Positions 1 to 12,479 of a stretch of DNA of 64,000 nt are shown piece by piece. Where the stretch lies: assembly GCA_026826555.1 (NCBI GenBank), contig JAKSZT010053928.1:45247089-45311088 (forward strand), read 5' to 3'. Within the stretch, counting starts at the first letter, position 1. The number at the start of each line of letters is the position of its first letter. Origin of the DNA: Tolypeutes matacus. Taxonomy: Eukaryota; Chordata; Mammalia; Cingulata; Chlamyphoridae. The notes below the pieces were generated by a model, which was not told where the DNA came from, did not search any database, and saw nothing but the letters and a program-made list of their open reading frames with translations. Position numbers and translations under genes: made by a program.

Positions 1-1941
1 ATCAGGTCTAAGGAGAAACTAAACCAAAGGAAAAAAGTCACCCCCACTACACACTCATCTGATGGCCTTAAGGGAAGGGTTAACTCTGAAGGTCAACTTC
101 TGGTAAATGACCAGGGAGCAGTGGGGTGTCCAGAGCACCCCACAATTCTACTCTACATTTTCTGTGTCCTCACCCCATTGACCGACTGATGAGGCCTGTG
201 ACTCCTTCTCAGAAGTGTTTTTTTTTTTTTTAATGCATAAAATAAAATACATAGGATTACAAAGGAAACCACTTATATTTAAATGTAGTTATCCAACAAT
301 TTTTAATATAGTATAACACATGCACTTGTTTATAAATAACACTATCTAGCAGCAGGTCTAACAACCACCATAATTTCAAAGTGGTAATGAGTATTGATTT
401 TTCAAGATACCTGTTAACCATCTCTAATGTGACATGATATCTGATTTCTATGGGTGACATTCACAGACAATGCTAATACTACCATGATTTGTTCGCAGCA
501 TTGAAAAGCTAAATTTTCACTAGAAGGCAGTAAAAAATCAAGATGTAATATCTTCCCATGCATGCTTGCAGACCCACACACACATCCCTAAAGCCCTTCA
601 AAGTGTGGTCTGTGGCGTTCATATGAAACTCATCTTGTGTGAATGATAACCTGATTTCACTTTCCAGAATGAAGATGATACCCGCAACTGTCCTGGCCCA
701 GTAGTAACCATAAGCCACATATATGGGAGAGCAGAGGGTCTGCACCAATGAGAGCCTACCACCCATGGGTGCAGCCACAGGAGGGGCAGTATAACTATAA
801 GTATGAGGGGCCAGTATATCTATTCGTTTTTTTTTTCTCATCTGCTGTACCCAATGCATGGGCCAAAGTCTGTACTTCTAAAATGCCTGGCATTAAGAGT
901 ATTTAATTCAGCTGGACCATTTCAAACACATATATTAATTGCCCTAAGAGTAATATAGTTGAGACTGAAAGGAAAATAATTTATATCAAACAAACATGTA
1001 TTTCAATATGCAATCAGCTGGGCAAGACTTATCAAGAAGGCCTAATGGAGTTGTTAGATGTTTGCACTTTAATGTGGAATCAAAAGGTGGGTCAGCTACC
1101 AATGTGGACTCATATAGCATAGTGTATGAGTGACTTAAACACGCAAGAGGCTCTGCTGTGGACAATATGATTTTCCAAAATGGCAAACACCTCTTGGTAA
1201 ATTTCCCAACAAAACAAAGCACGATCTTTCTTCATTGACTGGAAAAGTCATTTATTCAAAACATGCCCAAAAAAACCTTACTTGTTTATATGAAAATGAG
1301 GTCTAAGTTCAGAAACTAAACAGGTTATTCTTCTCCATGCTCAGGTAGTAGTGGGCACAAGATACGTTTTGGTATAAAACAGTTCTACCTATTACAGATG
1401 TTGAGCATTCTTGGTCCCAATCCAATAAATGCTAGTAGTATCTCCCAATCATTGGCAATCAAAACTGCCCCACAAATTTCTAAAAATGCCCCCAATAAGA
1501 GTTTTGACCAAGCCAAAATTTGATTGCAGGGGCTGCTGTTGGACCAGAGTCCCCTCCCCAGTTCCCACCCCTGCCCACCTCTGGTTGATCTCAAGCAGGG
1601 CCACTGGGGAGACATTCCCAGGGAAATTGGAGCTGACATTAAAAGACCGGCTGGTTGGCTTATCACAAGGACATTGCCCAGAGTTCTGCCCTTGGGGTAA
1701 GAACAGCAGAACAAGGCAGGGGGCAGAATAAAGAAGCCGGGCAAAGGGGAAAGGAGAGAAGGAGGACAGAGAGGGTTCCTGTGGGTTCCCAGAGCCAGGT
1801 CCAAGACTCAGACCATTCCTAGACCCTCCCCTAAATCCCTGAATTCTGTACTTTTGTTTGAGCAAGCCCCAGCAGGTTTCTGTTGCTAGCAGCCAGGAGG
1901 GGCCTTATTAGCATCCAGCCACCTGGAAAGATGGCCACTAT
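1..1941. other. Unassigned intergenic or intronic sequence
   Basis: No gene or repeat family is recognised here. There is a short T tract near 220-231. A 116-codon minus-strand open frame (509-859) covers a non-simple-sequence stretch but has no identified homolog or splice context. Around 1,500-1,800 open frames overlap on both strands, which is typical of chance frames in GC-moderate DNA. Confidence 0.5.
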
Positions 1942-2348
1942 ATTGGTCAGGGTTCTCCAGAGAAACAAAAGTGACAGGTTTCCTACTACATATAAATATT
2001 AAGAAATGTTTTTATAGCAACTGGCTCATGTGATCATGGGGATTGGCAAGTCTGGATTCTGTAGATCAGGCCTCAAGTTGGAAACTCTGATGATGGTGAT
2101 GATGAATGCCCCAGGAGAGGCTAGCAGGCTGAAGCAAGGCAGGAAGTCTTCCTTCTGACTTCTGAAATCCTCAGGTCTGGCTCTAAGACCTCCAAGTGAT
2201 TGGATGAGGAGACTCCCCTCATTGCTCAGAGCAGTCTCTTTTGTTGATTACAGATGCAATCAACTGACTAATGACATAAATCCATCTACAAAGCACCCTC
2301 ACAGGAACAATTAGGAACAGTGCTTACTTTATCAAACAACTGGACATC

Positions 2349-2600
2349 TGTTTTAGTTCCCTAGGCTGCTCCAAGCAAATACTAGGAAATGGTTTGGCTT
2401 AAACAATGGGAAAAATTACAGTTCTGAGGCCACAAAAATGTGCAAATCAAGGTATCATCAAGGTGATGCTTTCTTCCTAACAACAAGCTGCTCGTGATCC
2501 TTGGCTCCTCTGCCACATGGCAAGGCACATGGCGGCTTCTCCTGGTCTCTCCCTTCTCTCCCAGATTTTGCTGATTTCAGCTTCTTGCTTCTGTGGCTGG

Positions 2601-2652
<52 letters not shown>

Positions 2653-2805
2653 ATTCCATTTGTGAAAGACTCCAGTAATAGGATTAAGAACCATTCTGAT
2701 GAGGCTTAACTAAGTAGCCTCATCAAAGGTCCTACTTACAATGGGTTTACACCCACATTTAAGAACATGTTTTTTCTGGGGTACATACAGCTTCAAACCA
2801 ACACA
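2349..2805 (-). mobile_element. Solo LTR, MaLR-like, reverse orientation
   Basis: This 457-bp element starts TGTTTTAG and ends ACACA, giving the TG...CA termini of LTRs. It is flanked by ACATC (2,344-2,348) and ACACC (2,806-2,810), a 5-bp target-site duplication with one change. A homologous copy lies at 55,193-55,668 in the same orientation. Both share the phrases CTGGGGTACATACAGCT near the right end and GGCTTAAACAAT near the left end. It interrupts an older dispersed repeat. No internal retroviral sequence remains. Confidence 0.7.
2604..2651. repeat. (TC)n microsatellite
   Basis: About 48 bp of uninterrupted TC dinucleotides lie inside the LTR. The homologous position in the copy at 55.47 kb is only T-rich, so the array expanded after insertion. 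Confidence 0.95.
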
Positions 2806-2852
2806 ACACCATAACCCAGCTAATCTGCCACATAAAACTAACCATCACAGCC

Positions 2853-3811
2853 ACCTACCAGAACTAAGGAAGGCAGCTAATATCAAAATGCCCAGGAGAA
2901 CCTACTCCAATGTCAAAGAACCTACCTTATTTAGGCAATGTGCCTCAGATCTTACCTCAGCTCTTCATGCTGAACTTGAAGTTCCTTTATTCTGATTCTA
3001 TTCTCACTGCCAATAAATAAATGGGCCCGTGATTATACTTCACCTGGCATCTCAGATTCTAGAAAGGGATCTTCAGGTTTTATCCTGAAGTCTCTTCTGC
3101 CTTGAGCTCCAACTCATCAATCCCATTAGTCATACAATGTAAATAACAGCAGTGCTCTTCCTTGACAGGCTTAGAAAATTTAGGTATTGGAGAAACTTGG
3201 CCTTCAAGGGGCCAATTAGGTCTGAGTACAAAAACCAATCTTCCAAAATCCTTTCCAGTACCAAAAGTCCATGATTCAACATCTCTAAATTGTATTATGC
3301 TCAGAAATAATACTGCCCTAACTCAAAAATGTGGCAATAAGGACAGGCTGCCAGAGAGGTGTTCTAAAAGAAGCCAGGATAACTCTTCCACTAATGGACT
3401 CCATTATATCACAGAAAAGGCACTGCTGGAGTCTAATGAATAAATAACTAGCACTTGAATGGAATTTGTGTCCATTTTAGTTCTAGTTAGTCTCCAAGAG
3501 AAAGCCTTATTTAAATGTAAAAAAAAAAAAAAAAAAAAAAGCCATAACACTACTTAAAACATTTGAGAAACACTGAAGAGTTTCCTATTTCAGCCAATCA
3601 GATATAATGTTAAATAGCCAAATCTTAATTGCTGCACCTCAGTGAACAGAAAAGAAAGTTTGAGTATGATGTGGGGAAAGGGTTAAGATTTCACATCAGC
3701 CAGATTTGTGGAGCATAATAAAATTTCAAGAAGGGTATCAAGAGAGCTGAGGTTCACTGGAGCAGTATCTTCCAAATTGAGGGCTGCAACTGACGGATGG
3801 GTTATGAAATT
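2853..3811. other. Unassigned sequence with an A tract
   Basis: No gene is seen. An A tract of about 21 bp ends near 3,540 and may be the tail of an unrecognised retroposon. Confidence 0.5.
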
Positions 3812-4020
3812 TACTGCAAGAATGAAAAACTTTTTCTTCAAGGCCAAGATAGTAAGTATTTTAGATTTGCAGGCCAGATGAGCTCTGTCACAACTACTCA
3901 CCTCTGCTATTGTAGCATGAAAACTGCCATAGACAATGTAAAAGCTGGGCAGGGCTGTGTTCCTATAAAACTTTATTTACAAACCTGGGTAGCATGCCAC
4001 AGTCTGTGGATCCCTGACCA
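3812..4020 (+). mobile_element. Non-autonomous hAT (Charlie-like) DNA transposon fossil
   Basis: The order of phrases AACTTTTTCTTCAAGGCCA, GATAGTAAGTATTTTAGAT, CATAGACAATGTAAAAG and AAAACTTTATTTACAAA matches a well-known mammalian hAT-type element. The outer inverted repeats are degraded, so the ends are approximate. The family name is uncertain, but the class is fairly secure. Confidence 0.6.
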
Positions 4021-4429
4021 GCATTTTGTAAGTAAATGGTATGGAACAGCATAGAAAACATCACAGGGCATCAGAGGGAATAAAGGTAAGTAGTGTTAAT
4101 AGAAACTTCTCTTGCTCTTATATGTATGTGTGAGTTCTAAGCCAAACTGTATTTCTTACTGTAGGTGGAAGTCAAAAGTTACTGTATTAAAAGACAGTAA
4201 ATAATTTGTGGAGGAAAAATAAGTCTACTTCTGACAGAAATTGACAAGAATTATCCTTAAAGGGCCTTGAAATTAAAAAAAAAAAAAAAAAAAAAAAGTG
4301 AGACGAGGTAAGTTCTTAAACCTAAAGAACAACATTAAAAGAACATTAATTAGTTACAAATAGGCCAAAGTGATCTCCAAAAAGACACTGAAAATACCTT
4401 TTATGCTACTCAGATCTGATATGAGCTGT
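4021..4429. other. Unassigned sequence with an A tract
   Basis: No gene is seen. It contains an A-run near 4,275-4,297, probably a retroposon tail. Confidence 0.5.
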
Positions 4430-4830
4430 GCATCAGTCAGCAAATGCTATATAACAAATTTCACCCAAAATATGGTGGCTTAAAACAATGATGATTTCTT
4501 CTTTCCACAATTCTACAAGTTCTACAAGTTGGCTGGGTGGTTCTGGAGATCCAAGCCAAGCTTAGCTAACCTTAGGTAAACATGCTTATGAGCAGCTGAC
4601 AGGTCACCTAGGGGTTGCCTGGTCTTGGATGGCCTCAGCTAGCACACACCTCTCCATTAGGCAAGCTGGGGCATGTTCTCATGCCACGGCAGGGGTCTGA
4701 GAGAGCAAGCCCCATTGTGTAAGAGGCGAAAATCAGAAACTTATAGATGCTTCCCAAGCTCTGCTTACATAACATCTGCTAATATCCCATGGCCAGAGCA
4801 AGTCATATTGCCAATACCAGTGGTCGGAGG
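4430..4830 (-). repeat. Old LTR-type dispersed repeat, reverse orientation
   Basis: The sequence contains GTGGCTTAAAACAATGATG and the later block typical of a MaLR-type repeat read in reverse. A diverged relative is at 43,580-44,060. No target-site duplication is visible, and the family assignment is tentative. Confidence 0.5.
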
Positions 4831-5079
4831 GAGGGGAAGAAGAACTAAAAAGTTATAGAGCAAATAGTGTGAATACAGGGAGGTCATTAACCGGCGCCAT
4901 TAGTGCAATCACTCTACCACTGGCCGTGTTTATTTTTTATTACCACCTATGGCAGATGCATAAATATTTCACATTACTTTAAGCTCTCCCATTACCATTT
5001 CACATTTTAAGCTTTTCCATGATCACTTTTAGGCAGAAAAGGAGAGCAAGAAGAATGCAGGAAGCAAAGAGATCCGGTT

Positions 5080-5265
5080 TTGAGCGCTGGCTCTACCTCT
5101 TCCGGCAACATGAACCTGGGCAAGTTTCCCACCGTCTTTGCCCCTCAGTCTCAGCATCATAACAGAGAACTTGCTGGCAGTTTCATAAGCCAGAACACAT
5201 AAAAGGACTTAGTCCAATTCCTGGCCATGGCAGAACTCAAGCTTTATTCAAATACTAACATGTTT
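5080..5265 (+). repeat. MIR SINE fragment
   Basis: The MIR core order is recognisable: GCTGGCTCTACCTCTTCC, ACCTGGGCAAGTTTCCCACC and CCTCAGTCTCAGCATCATAA. Divergence is high, as expected for this mammal-wide family. Confidence 0.7.
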
Positions 5266-5399
5266 AGCAAATATTTGGTCTGAACATATTCATAAAGATG
5301 AGGAACAAGGAAACAGGATGATTTCCTGTAACAGAAAAGTTGTTCCTTTCCATAACGAGTAAATAACCATTGCCTTAAGAAGAGTTCTGAGGACTGCAC

Positions 5400-5875
5400 T
5401 AGGCAGAATAATGGTCCCACATCCTAAGTCCCAGAATCTATGAATATGTTAACAACTTTCATGGCAGAAGTGATTAAGTTAAGGGCCTTGAGCAGGGGAG
5501 AGGATCCCAGATTATTCAGGTGGATCAAACCTAATCATGATGCTTTTAAAGCAGATAACCTTTTCCAGCTGTGTTCAGAGACCCAGCTTGATGGCTTCAG
5601 GATAAGTGCTCAGGTGACATTGCCAACTTTGAAAACAGAGGAAGGGGCCACAAGCCAAGGAATGTGGATGACCTCTAGGTATTGGAAAAGGCAAGGAAAT
5701 GGATTCTCCCTGGACCCCTGAGTAGGAATGCAGCCCTGTCCACATGTGGATTTTAGCCCACTAAGACTGATTTCAGACCTCTGACCTCAGGCGCTGTAAG
5801 ATAATAAATTTGCCTTGTTTTACACCATGAAACTTGTGGCGATCTGTTCCAGCAGCAGTGGGAAACTAAGAAGAG
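5400..5875 (+). mobile_element. MaLR-type (MLT1-like) solo LTR
   Basis: It starts with GCAGAATAATGGTCCC and ends with the diagnostic MaLR 3' block: TTTCAGACCTCTGACCTC, CTGTAAGATAATAAATTTG, then GTGGGAAACTAAGAAG. The sense-strand AATAAA is retained. No internal region is present. The subfamily is not assigned. Confidence 0.65.
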
Positions 5876-7077
5876 GACAATTAGAATCTTATGATATTTA
5901 TATTGAAGGCTGACAGTGAGGAAATAGAAAATTTTCTCGTGAAGCCCCTGGACTGAACTGGACTGGGAGGAAGCATCTCAGGAACTTGGAGAACAATGAA
6001 CCAGGCATGGCATGAAAAAATGAGGCAGTCTAACTTTTCTCTAAGAAAAGGCCTATCATAGAATAAGCAGCTCTTGATCATGGAAATATCGCTTTTATTG
6101 CCACTTTCATTACACTCTATAGGAAAGTACAATAAAATCATCATCCATAGTATCCCCACATTACCCACAATACCCTCTAACTATAGCTCCAACAAGCATG
6201 TAGTAGGGGAAATGTCATCATAACAAAATCCATGCACAGAAGATTTCTGGAAACTTCATTTAACTGATGGTTAATGCAGCTCTAGCTCTGATCACTCCCA
6301 CTTTTTTTTTTTTTTTTTAATAGATGGCAAGACAAGTCATTAAGCCATGGCAGTAAGCGGACACACATATACCTTCTCTCACACCCACAGTCCCAGTTTG
6401 TTGACCTTCATAAGCCCACAAATTATACTCATTGAGGGAGACAAAGGTTCACAAAAAGACCACTGATTGACTTAAAAAAAAAAAAAAAAAAAAGAGTACT
6501 CCACAAAAAAACAACAAAACAGGACCTCAAAATCAGGAGCACAAATGGGGGTAGTTATATGGGAACTTGGTATTGTCTGCATGATCTTTCTGTAAACCTA
6601 CAATTTCTCTAATATAAATGAGTAAATATACCAGGAGCACACCTTTATAGACAAGGAACTGGAATGGTGGAGCCCTTGGCTGACCTACGTAAAGGCAGCC
6701 AGCCAACTTCGGGCATCTCACCCATGGAGGCAGAGCTGCCAGCTCAGGGCTCAGCAGAAACCAGTGACTCCAGTGTCCTGGGCACTGTATGAGGCCACAG
6801 AACCAGTCAGAGCTTTCCAGCCAGTGCCCTGTAGAGCTCTAGTACCCTTTCTGAAAAACCCTTGGGGCCAGAGGTGATTTGTTTTGGAACAAAACTAGGA
6901 GAAAACTTTCCATTTCTGGAGTTCACTGGACATCAGACTCGCAAATAAGGAATGGTGAACCTTTAGAAGAAACTTGGTAATATTTACCCAAGAGAATTAC
7001 AATTGGAAGTACTAAATAACTTACAATTGAAGATTACCCACATAACAACGTTGCCGTTAAACTTGACATAATAGTTA
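5876..7077. other. Unassigned sequence
   Basis: No gene is seen. It contains a T17 tract near 6,302-6,318 and an A tract near 6,473-6,493, probably remnants of retroposon tails. Confidence 0.5.
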
Positions 7078-7093
7078 AAAATCAAATGGTGGA

Positions 7094-7269
7094 GGGGGGC
7101 AGATGTGGCTCAAATGGTTTGGCATCCATATGGAGGGACCTGGGTTCGATCCCCATATGGAGGGACCTGGGTTCGATCCCCATATGGAGGGACCTGGGTT
7201 CGATCCCCGGGACCTCCCAGTAAAAATAAAAATAAAAATAAATAAATAAATAATAAAGCTGGGGGAAAA
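7094..7269 (+). mobile_element. DAS-type tRNA-derived SINE with triplicated B box
   Basis: The head GCAGATGTGGCTCAAATGG (A-box region) and GGTTCGATCCC (B box) mark a tRNA-derived armadillo DAS SINE, a Pol III retroposon mobilised by L1. It ends in an AAAATA/AAATA-rich tail. A 21-bp perfect target-site duplication flanks it (7,078-7,098 and 7,270-7,290, overlapping the head by a few bases). A 27-bp unit containing the B box is tandemly triplicated at 7,128-7,154, 7,155-7,181 and 7,182-7,208, and the three copies are identical. The long exact duplication suggests a young insertion. Confidence 0.9.
7128..7208 (+). repeat. 27-bp x 3 tandem repeat spanning the SINE B box
   Basis: Three identical head-to-tail copies, each beginning ATATGGAGGGACCTGGG and ending in CGATCCCC, triplicate the internal Pol III B box. 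Other DAS copies in this window have one B box per monomer. Confidence 0.95.
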
Positions 7270-7290
7270 AAAATCAAATGGTGGAGGGGG

Positions 7291-9219
7291 ATACCAGTGT
7301 TAGCCAGTGAGGCTAGAAATTTGTTCAGGCAGAAAGGTGATGGACGTGGAAGGAGGGCTTGAAGTTGTGCTTGCAATGGTCTTACCTACAATGTGGACAT
7401 GGGGGTGCGGTGCACAAAAGCTCCCACTTCCCCCCAAATCCCCAGCTGGTACTGCTTCTAACCTTGGTTGCTCTAAAAAATTACAGGAGAGGGGGCAAGG
7501 GAAATACACTAAACAGAAAACTAACAAGGTTGCCAACGGAAAACAGAAAGATGATATGTAGCATGAGGCATACCCAGTCTTTCCCTAAACAAGAGGCATA
7601 AGAGAAAGAATGGGTCGTTTAGAAAACTCCTCAACGGCATGAACACTAGTAAATAAAAAAAATCAGAGCTGAAAATAACAGATGGTTGGGTGGGGGAAGC
7701 AGCTGCAAGGAGACCGATATCCAGCTCCCTTGTTCTTTAGACGTGTTTGTTTTACAATGAAGGTGTGTAAACAGGATTTGGCCTGGCGGTGTGGCAATGG
7801 AAACACTTGGCTGCTTTCTCCAGGACACTGCCACGTAACCCCAGAATTCCATGAGCTTGGGCATCTTTGAATCTCAACTTTCCAAGAGGGAAAAATAACT
7901 TCACTCGGGAAAACAGGTGATTTCTAGGTTGAGAAGTCAGGACTAAGGCTTTTTTCATTTCTAAACACTCCATGATAAACATCCCAAAAGACAGTGGTGA
8001 TAAAGGGTTGGTTCTTCTTAGGTAAGCATTCCAATGGTCTACTAAAGAGTTTCCCAGCAAAGGCAAAATCAACTGGACTTGTTATTCAACATGGGGATTT
8101 TAGTTAATTTCTTTATTCTGCACCTTCTGTGCCATATGTATGGAATTATATGCCATTAGGACTGAACATAACGTTGGAGCTCATTCAAAACCCTCTTACT
8201 TTCCACATAAGAGCTGAGGCCCAATGTGGTCTCCTGGACTGAATTAATATGCTCTTCATTCACATACTGCTTTATAAGCAAACTTAATTCTTCTGTGGGG
8301 GCCATGACCACTAGACTTTAAACTCCTTGAGTAACAAGGGACTATTTATTAACCAGAAACCTTCAGAAGCAAGAACAGGGGAGAGCTCAACGGTGCCTGA
8401 TGCAATCCTGGGAACATAAAGGGAATAAGATGAAAGGAAATGGTCTACCGAATGGGAAAATTCCACAGAGCAGGGATTGGTCTTCAGAAGAATATTTTGC
8501 AGGCCTTAGCTCTCCTGGGAGTCTACTACTCTGTAGGAATGCCCTCAGGGGTGACTTTTATTGGAACTCTTAAAGAACATTCCTGAGGCCTGCAGGCTCA
8601 ACTCCTTGCCTGCCCTATGCTCCTAAAGAGTATCAGAAAACACCGGGAGGGACCAGGAGTCCTAGGATGCAGGCAAAGAAAATAGAAGAGGGTAAAATCT
8701 GTCCCCAGACTGTATTCTTAAGACTTCAAACTTAAAAGGTAACATGAGGAAAGAGAAGCTCATTCACAGGCACCTAAGTCAGTTAAATTCTCCCAGGCAG
8801 TGATGGAGAAGAGACTCAGACACTCAGCCTCTCTACTGGATTCCAAGCTGAAGCTATGGGGTGAACGCACAGGACAGTTCTAGGAGTATGGAGGGATAGA
8901 TACCAAATTGACCATCACAGTCCCCTGCTGGATCATCACTACAAACAAGCCAGGCACACATCAGTGGTTCTGACTTATCTATTGTTCCTATGCAACCAAG
9001 GATCAGAATTGAGGCCCAGCTTCACCACTGCCTGGTGAGATTTGGAGCAAGTCCTCTCCCTGTCTGCACCTCGGTGACATCATCTAGAAAGAGAAGTGAA
9101 TCACAGGGATCTCTCTGAGAACCCTTCCGGCCCCTGGCTTGTCCCAGACTCCTCTCTCTTTGGTTGGAAAGCCGGTGCTCATGAGTACAGGGAACCTCTT
9201 TAGCCATAACATCTGAGCA
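7291..9219. other. Unassigned sequence
   Basis: No gene is recognised. An L2-like phrase (ACTAGACTTTAAACTCCTTG) near 8,310 suggests a short old LINE fragment. Overlapping open frames at 7,300-8,070 look like chance. Confidence 0.5.
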
Positions 9220-9440
9220 CCATGGTTAAGAACGAGGGCTCCAGAACCAGATCACCTGGGCACAAATCCCCACTCTGCCACTTGCTTGCTGGGAGTGACC
9301 ATGGCTTTCATAACCTCACAAGGTCTCAGTTTCCCCACCTGTAAAATGGGAATCACAAGAGCATCCACCTCTGTGTTATGGTACTGATTAAAGGAAATAC
9401 TATTTGAGTAGCATTTGAAACCACATCAAATCTCATAGAT
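9220..9440 (+). repeat. MIR SINE
   Basis: A nearly complete MIR: ATGGTTAAGAACGAGGGCTC, CACTCTGCCACTTGCTTGCT, CTCAGTTTCCCCACCTGTAA and AAATGGGAATCACAAGAGCA appear in consensus order on the plus strand. Confidence 0.85.
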
Positions 9441-12400
9441 GGTAAATTTTTATAATCACCATCACTCCTACTTTCCCGCCCAGCTGTTTCTGGCATCCCT
9501 TCACCAAGTCATGTAATCTCTCTGATGATCACAAACACAACGCACTCCCATGGGTGCACTGAATTGTGGAAGAGACCCAAAACTATTGTAGTGGAAGACT
9601 TTTCTGTGCAGGATATTTATAAAAAGCATTTTACCAGTCTAACGGTGCTTATAAGCAGCCTGTGTGCAAAATTACAGCATTAAAGACTAAAGCACAGATG
9701 GGAGAGGATAGGCAGTGGCCATCGCCCCAGCAGCCAGTCACAGAAGTCAGAGAGGGATGCAAATAAGGGAGGCTGTGATTATTTTAGGGGTAACCTGTGA
9801 CGTGCTGATTTTTTAAAAAATAAATCAATTGCAACCCTCCCTACTAATAAAGTAATTGGGCACACCTCACTGCTGAGTTCATGAACAAAAGGGTGGAGAA
9901 ATACTCCTTAACCATCCCAGGTAACAGTCCCAGCAGGGGCCAAGGTCCAGGAGGGCCACTAACACAGGCATGGCAGTGGAAGTGACCAAGAGACAGTGCC
10001 ATTTTTGACAAGGACAGCGGATCGCACCACACCCAGCCACACAAGCTTATACCCCTTGCCTGTTCAGATTTTTGAGGCCAGACATAAGGCAGAGAGTGCC
10101 CCAAGAGGAAGGCCCCTGTTCTCTTTCTAGAAGGTTATGGTGTTCAGACAAGAGAACTGTGGGATTTTTGAAGAAGGTAATTCCTCCCACCCCTCCCATG
10201 CACACATCTGACAAAGTTGGGGAAGAATAAGTTTAACTGTGGCAATAAAAAATAAAATAAAATAAAATAACCCAGCCCAAATGGGCAAACATAGCTCAAG
10301 TCCCAGCTCTTCCAAGATGAGAACATGGTTACAGGACTAAGGCTCCTGGGACCCACCCTGGCAGCCTTCCAAGAGCTATTAGTTTGCATTAACACACTGA
10401 AAGAGAAGGTCAGATAAATTAAAAGTGAGAAAGTAATTTAGAAGGACATCTTTATATCACCAACACAGTGCGTGGTGGATGCACAATAATACTCAATGAG
10501 TGTACCTGCAGCAAGCATCTCTGCTGATGCTGATGGTGATACAAAATATCCATGGAGACATGCTAGGATTAGCAACTTTAAGAAGACGGTTGGGAAATGG
10601 TTACTGAATTTCAAACAAAAATTTAAAAGTATAGCCAAGTTCTGGCTGTTAGGAGTGACTCTATAGTTCAAAACCATTATTAACTTTAAAGGCAGCTGGT
10701 AAAACTTGCACTGACAAGTACCAAATATTTTTTTCTCATGCATACTCTCAACTGTCACCCACATGGCACCCCTCTCTAAGTATAAACTTATTTTTTTTCT
10801 CTCTTCTAAGTACTTGGGTTCTGCAGCACACACGTTCCTTCAGCCGTCAACTGTTCCCCTGACACCAGGAGCCTTCTTTAGATTAGTGACACCCACCTGA
10901 GCAAACCACCCACCCACCCCACATTCCAGAAACAGAGCTCCTGGCAGCACATGCAACCTGAGACCTACTAGAATAAAATCAATACTGACTGCCACCCCCA
11001 ACCACTACCCCACCTTCCTAGTGCCAGGTAGCCACCAACACACAAGGAGGAGGGAATCAAGATAAAGCCTCACTGCTCTTTATGTCTTACCTCTGGGAAG
11101 GCCAAGGGCAAGCACCTCTCTTCATCTAACTGATGATAGCTCTTCGCAATTTTCTAGACATCTCTGCAAGGGACACCAGCTGCTGCCTGTCCCCTGCCAA
11201 AATCAATCTGAGGGTTACTCTACAGTGACTTAGAGCCCAAGCCAGGTAAAGCATTAGGAAAAGTTATGTCAGATGTCAGAGTGATATCTAGAAAGGATCT
11301 TGAGCGGCCATACTTCAGGTGTCCTCAGCTAGGATCATGGAGGACTCGGGTATTTCAATGCCTTTGGGAGCCAGTTGCACAGAAGGTTGGGTGGTTATTT
11401 TTAAAGTAAGAAAACTGAATGAGAAGAGAGAAACTGTGAATTCCTGTGATCTCTTGAGGTCCCTTTCCGGCTCCAGCATTCTACCAAGAACACTGCATAT
11501 GCACGTACATATGCACATGCTTTTTTATAAAAATGTATACGCATGTGTGAATATATATAAATGAGTACTGTATTCACACTTCCAAACACAAAGCACTTGA
11601 AATGCACACTGCAGAGGAGCGCAAAAAGCCCATGAGCTTCTTTGCAGCAGTGGCTGAAGCACACAGATGCCGTTGGCAGATCTGGGCAGGGCCCCCAGCC
11701 CTTCTGTCACTGCAATCCCACCTAAAACCAACTGGCTTTCACATTTGTAGAAGCGAATCCTGCAAAGTCCCAAGCCAAGGCTGCAGAATTCTTTCTCCTA
11801 GTGATTCTCATCAAAAGTGTCCCCTACCCTCAAAAAAGCGAGGTTCAAACCTAGCCAAAACCCAATGCCCAGGCACCCAGATATCCAACTCTGCAGGTAC
11901 CAGCCAGAGCAGCCTCCTTCTCCTCTTTCCTCAGTCTCTAAAAGGGGTAAAAAGCCACCCTCTTCCCCTGCCTCATCACCAGGCTTTTCAGGGCCTTTCC
12001 CAAATTGGGGTGATTCTATGGTCATTACGTCTGCAACTGAAGAGAACTAAAAAGGCCTCTAGAGAAGAGTGCTTTAATCCTAACAGTGCCAAATAAATTT
12101 CCTGGTATCCATTTCAGCCTGAACGATTGCAACAAAAAGAATTTGTGGGAAGGACAGGGTTGAAAGTGATCCATCAAGACAGATCTGAGATGGTTTGTCC
12201 CTCATTATAACTATTCTGTGATTTTGTCCATTAGAGACACAGGGGAGTTTGGATCCAGCGTCAAGACTCGGGATGTGCATGCCTGACAGTGGCAAAGGTA
12301 GGGGAGACTCTTGGGGCAAAAACCAAGTCTCTTAGGAAAATGCACTGCAGGAGAGCATCAGCTCCCCACCTGCCTTTCTGTGGAATGAGATCTGACTCTA

Positions 12401-12479
12401 ACACGTGGATCCAGGTGTGTTTAGAGGTGCACCGTTGCTACTTCACATGAACCTCGTCTTTCTCCCCTCCCCAACTTCA
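9441..12479. other. Unassigned upstream flank of the CpG island
   Basis: No confirmed exon is seen. It contains an AAAAT-type simple repeat (about 10,236-10,270) and an L2-like 3' scrap near 10,455-10,512 (ACACAGTGCGTGGTGG...AATAATACTCAATGAGTG). The part nearest the island (11.6-12.1 kb) carries overlapping frames on both strands without codon or splice evidence. If the inferred minus-strand gene is real, this stretch is its first intron. Confidence 0.45.

Larger units (their letters stand above)
1942..2852. repeat. Ancient mammalian dispersed repeat split by an LTR
   Basis: It begins with the familiar TCAGGGTTCTCCAGAGA stretch and ends at 2,806-2,852 with ACATAAAACTAACCATCACA, the two ends of a common placental repeat that I cannot name with certainty. 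The middle is interrupted at 2,349-2,805 by an LTR, and the host repeat resumes on the far side in the same orientation, so this element predates the LTR. Confidence 0.6.

Noticed and set aside
7128..7208. Short regularly repeated unit resembling a CRISPR array
   Set aside because: The copies are adjacent, with no spacers, and lie inside a SINE.
11602..12096. 164-codon plus-strand frame next to the island
   Set aside because: Overlapping frames exist on both strands, with no conserved motif and no convincing start or splice sites.
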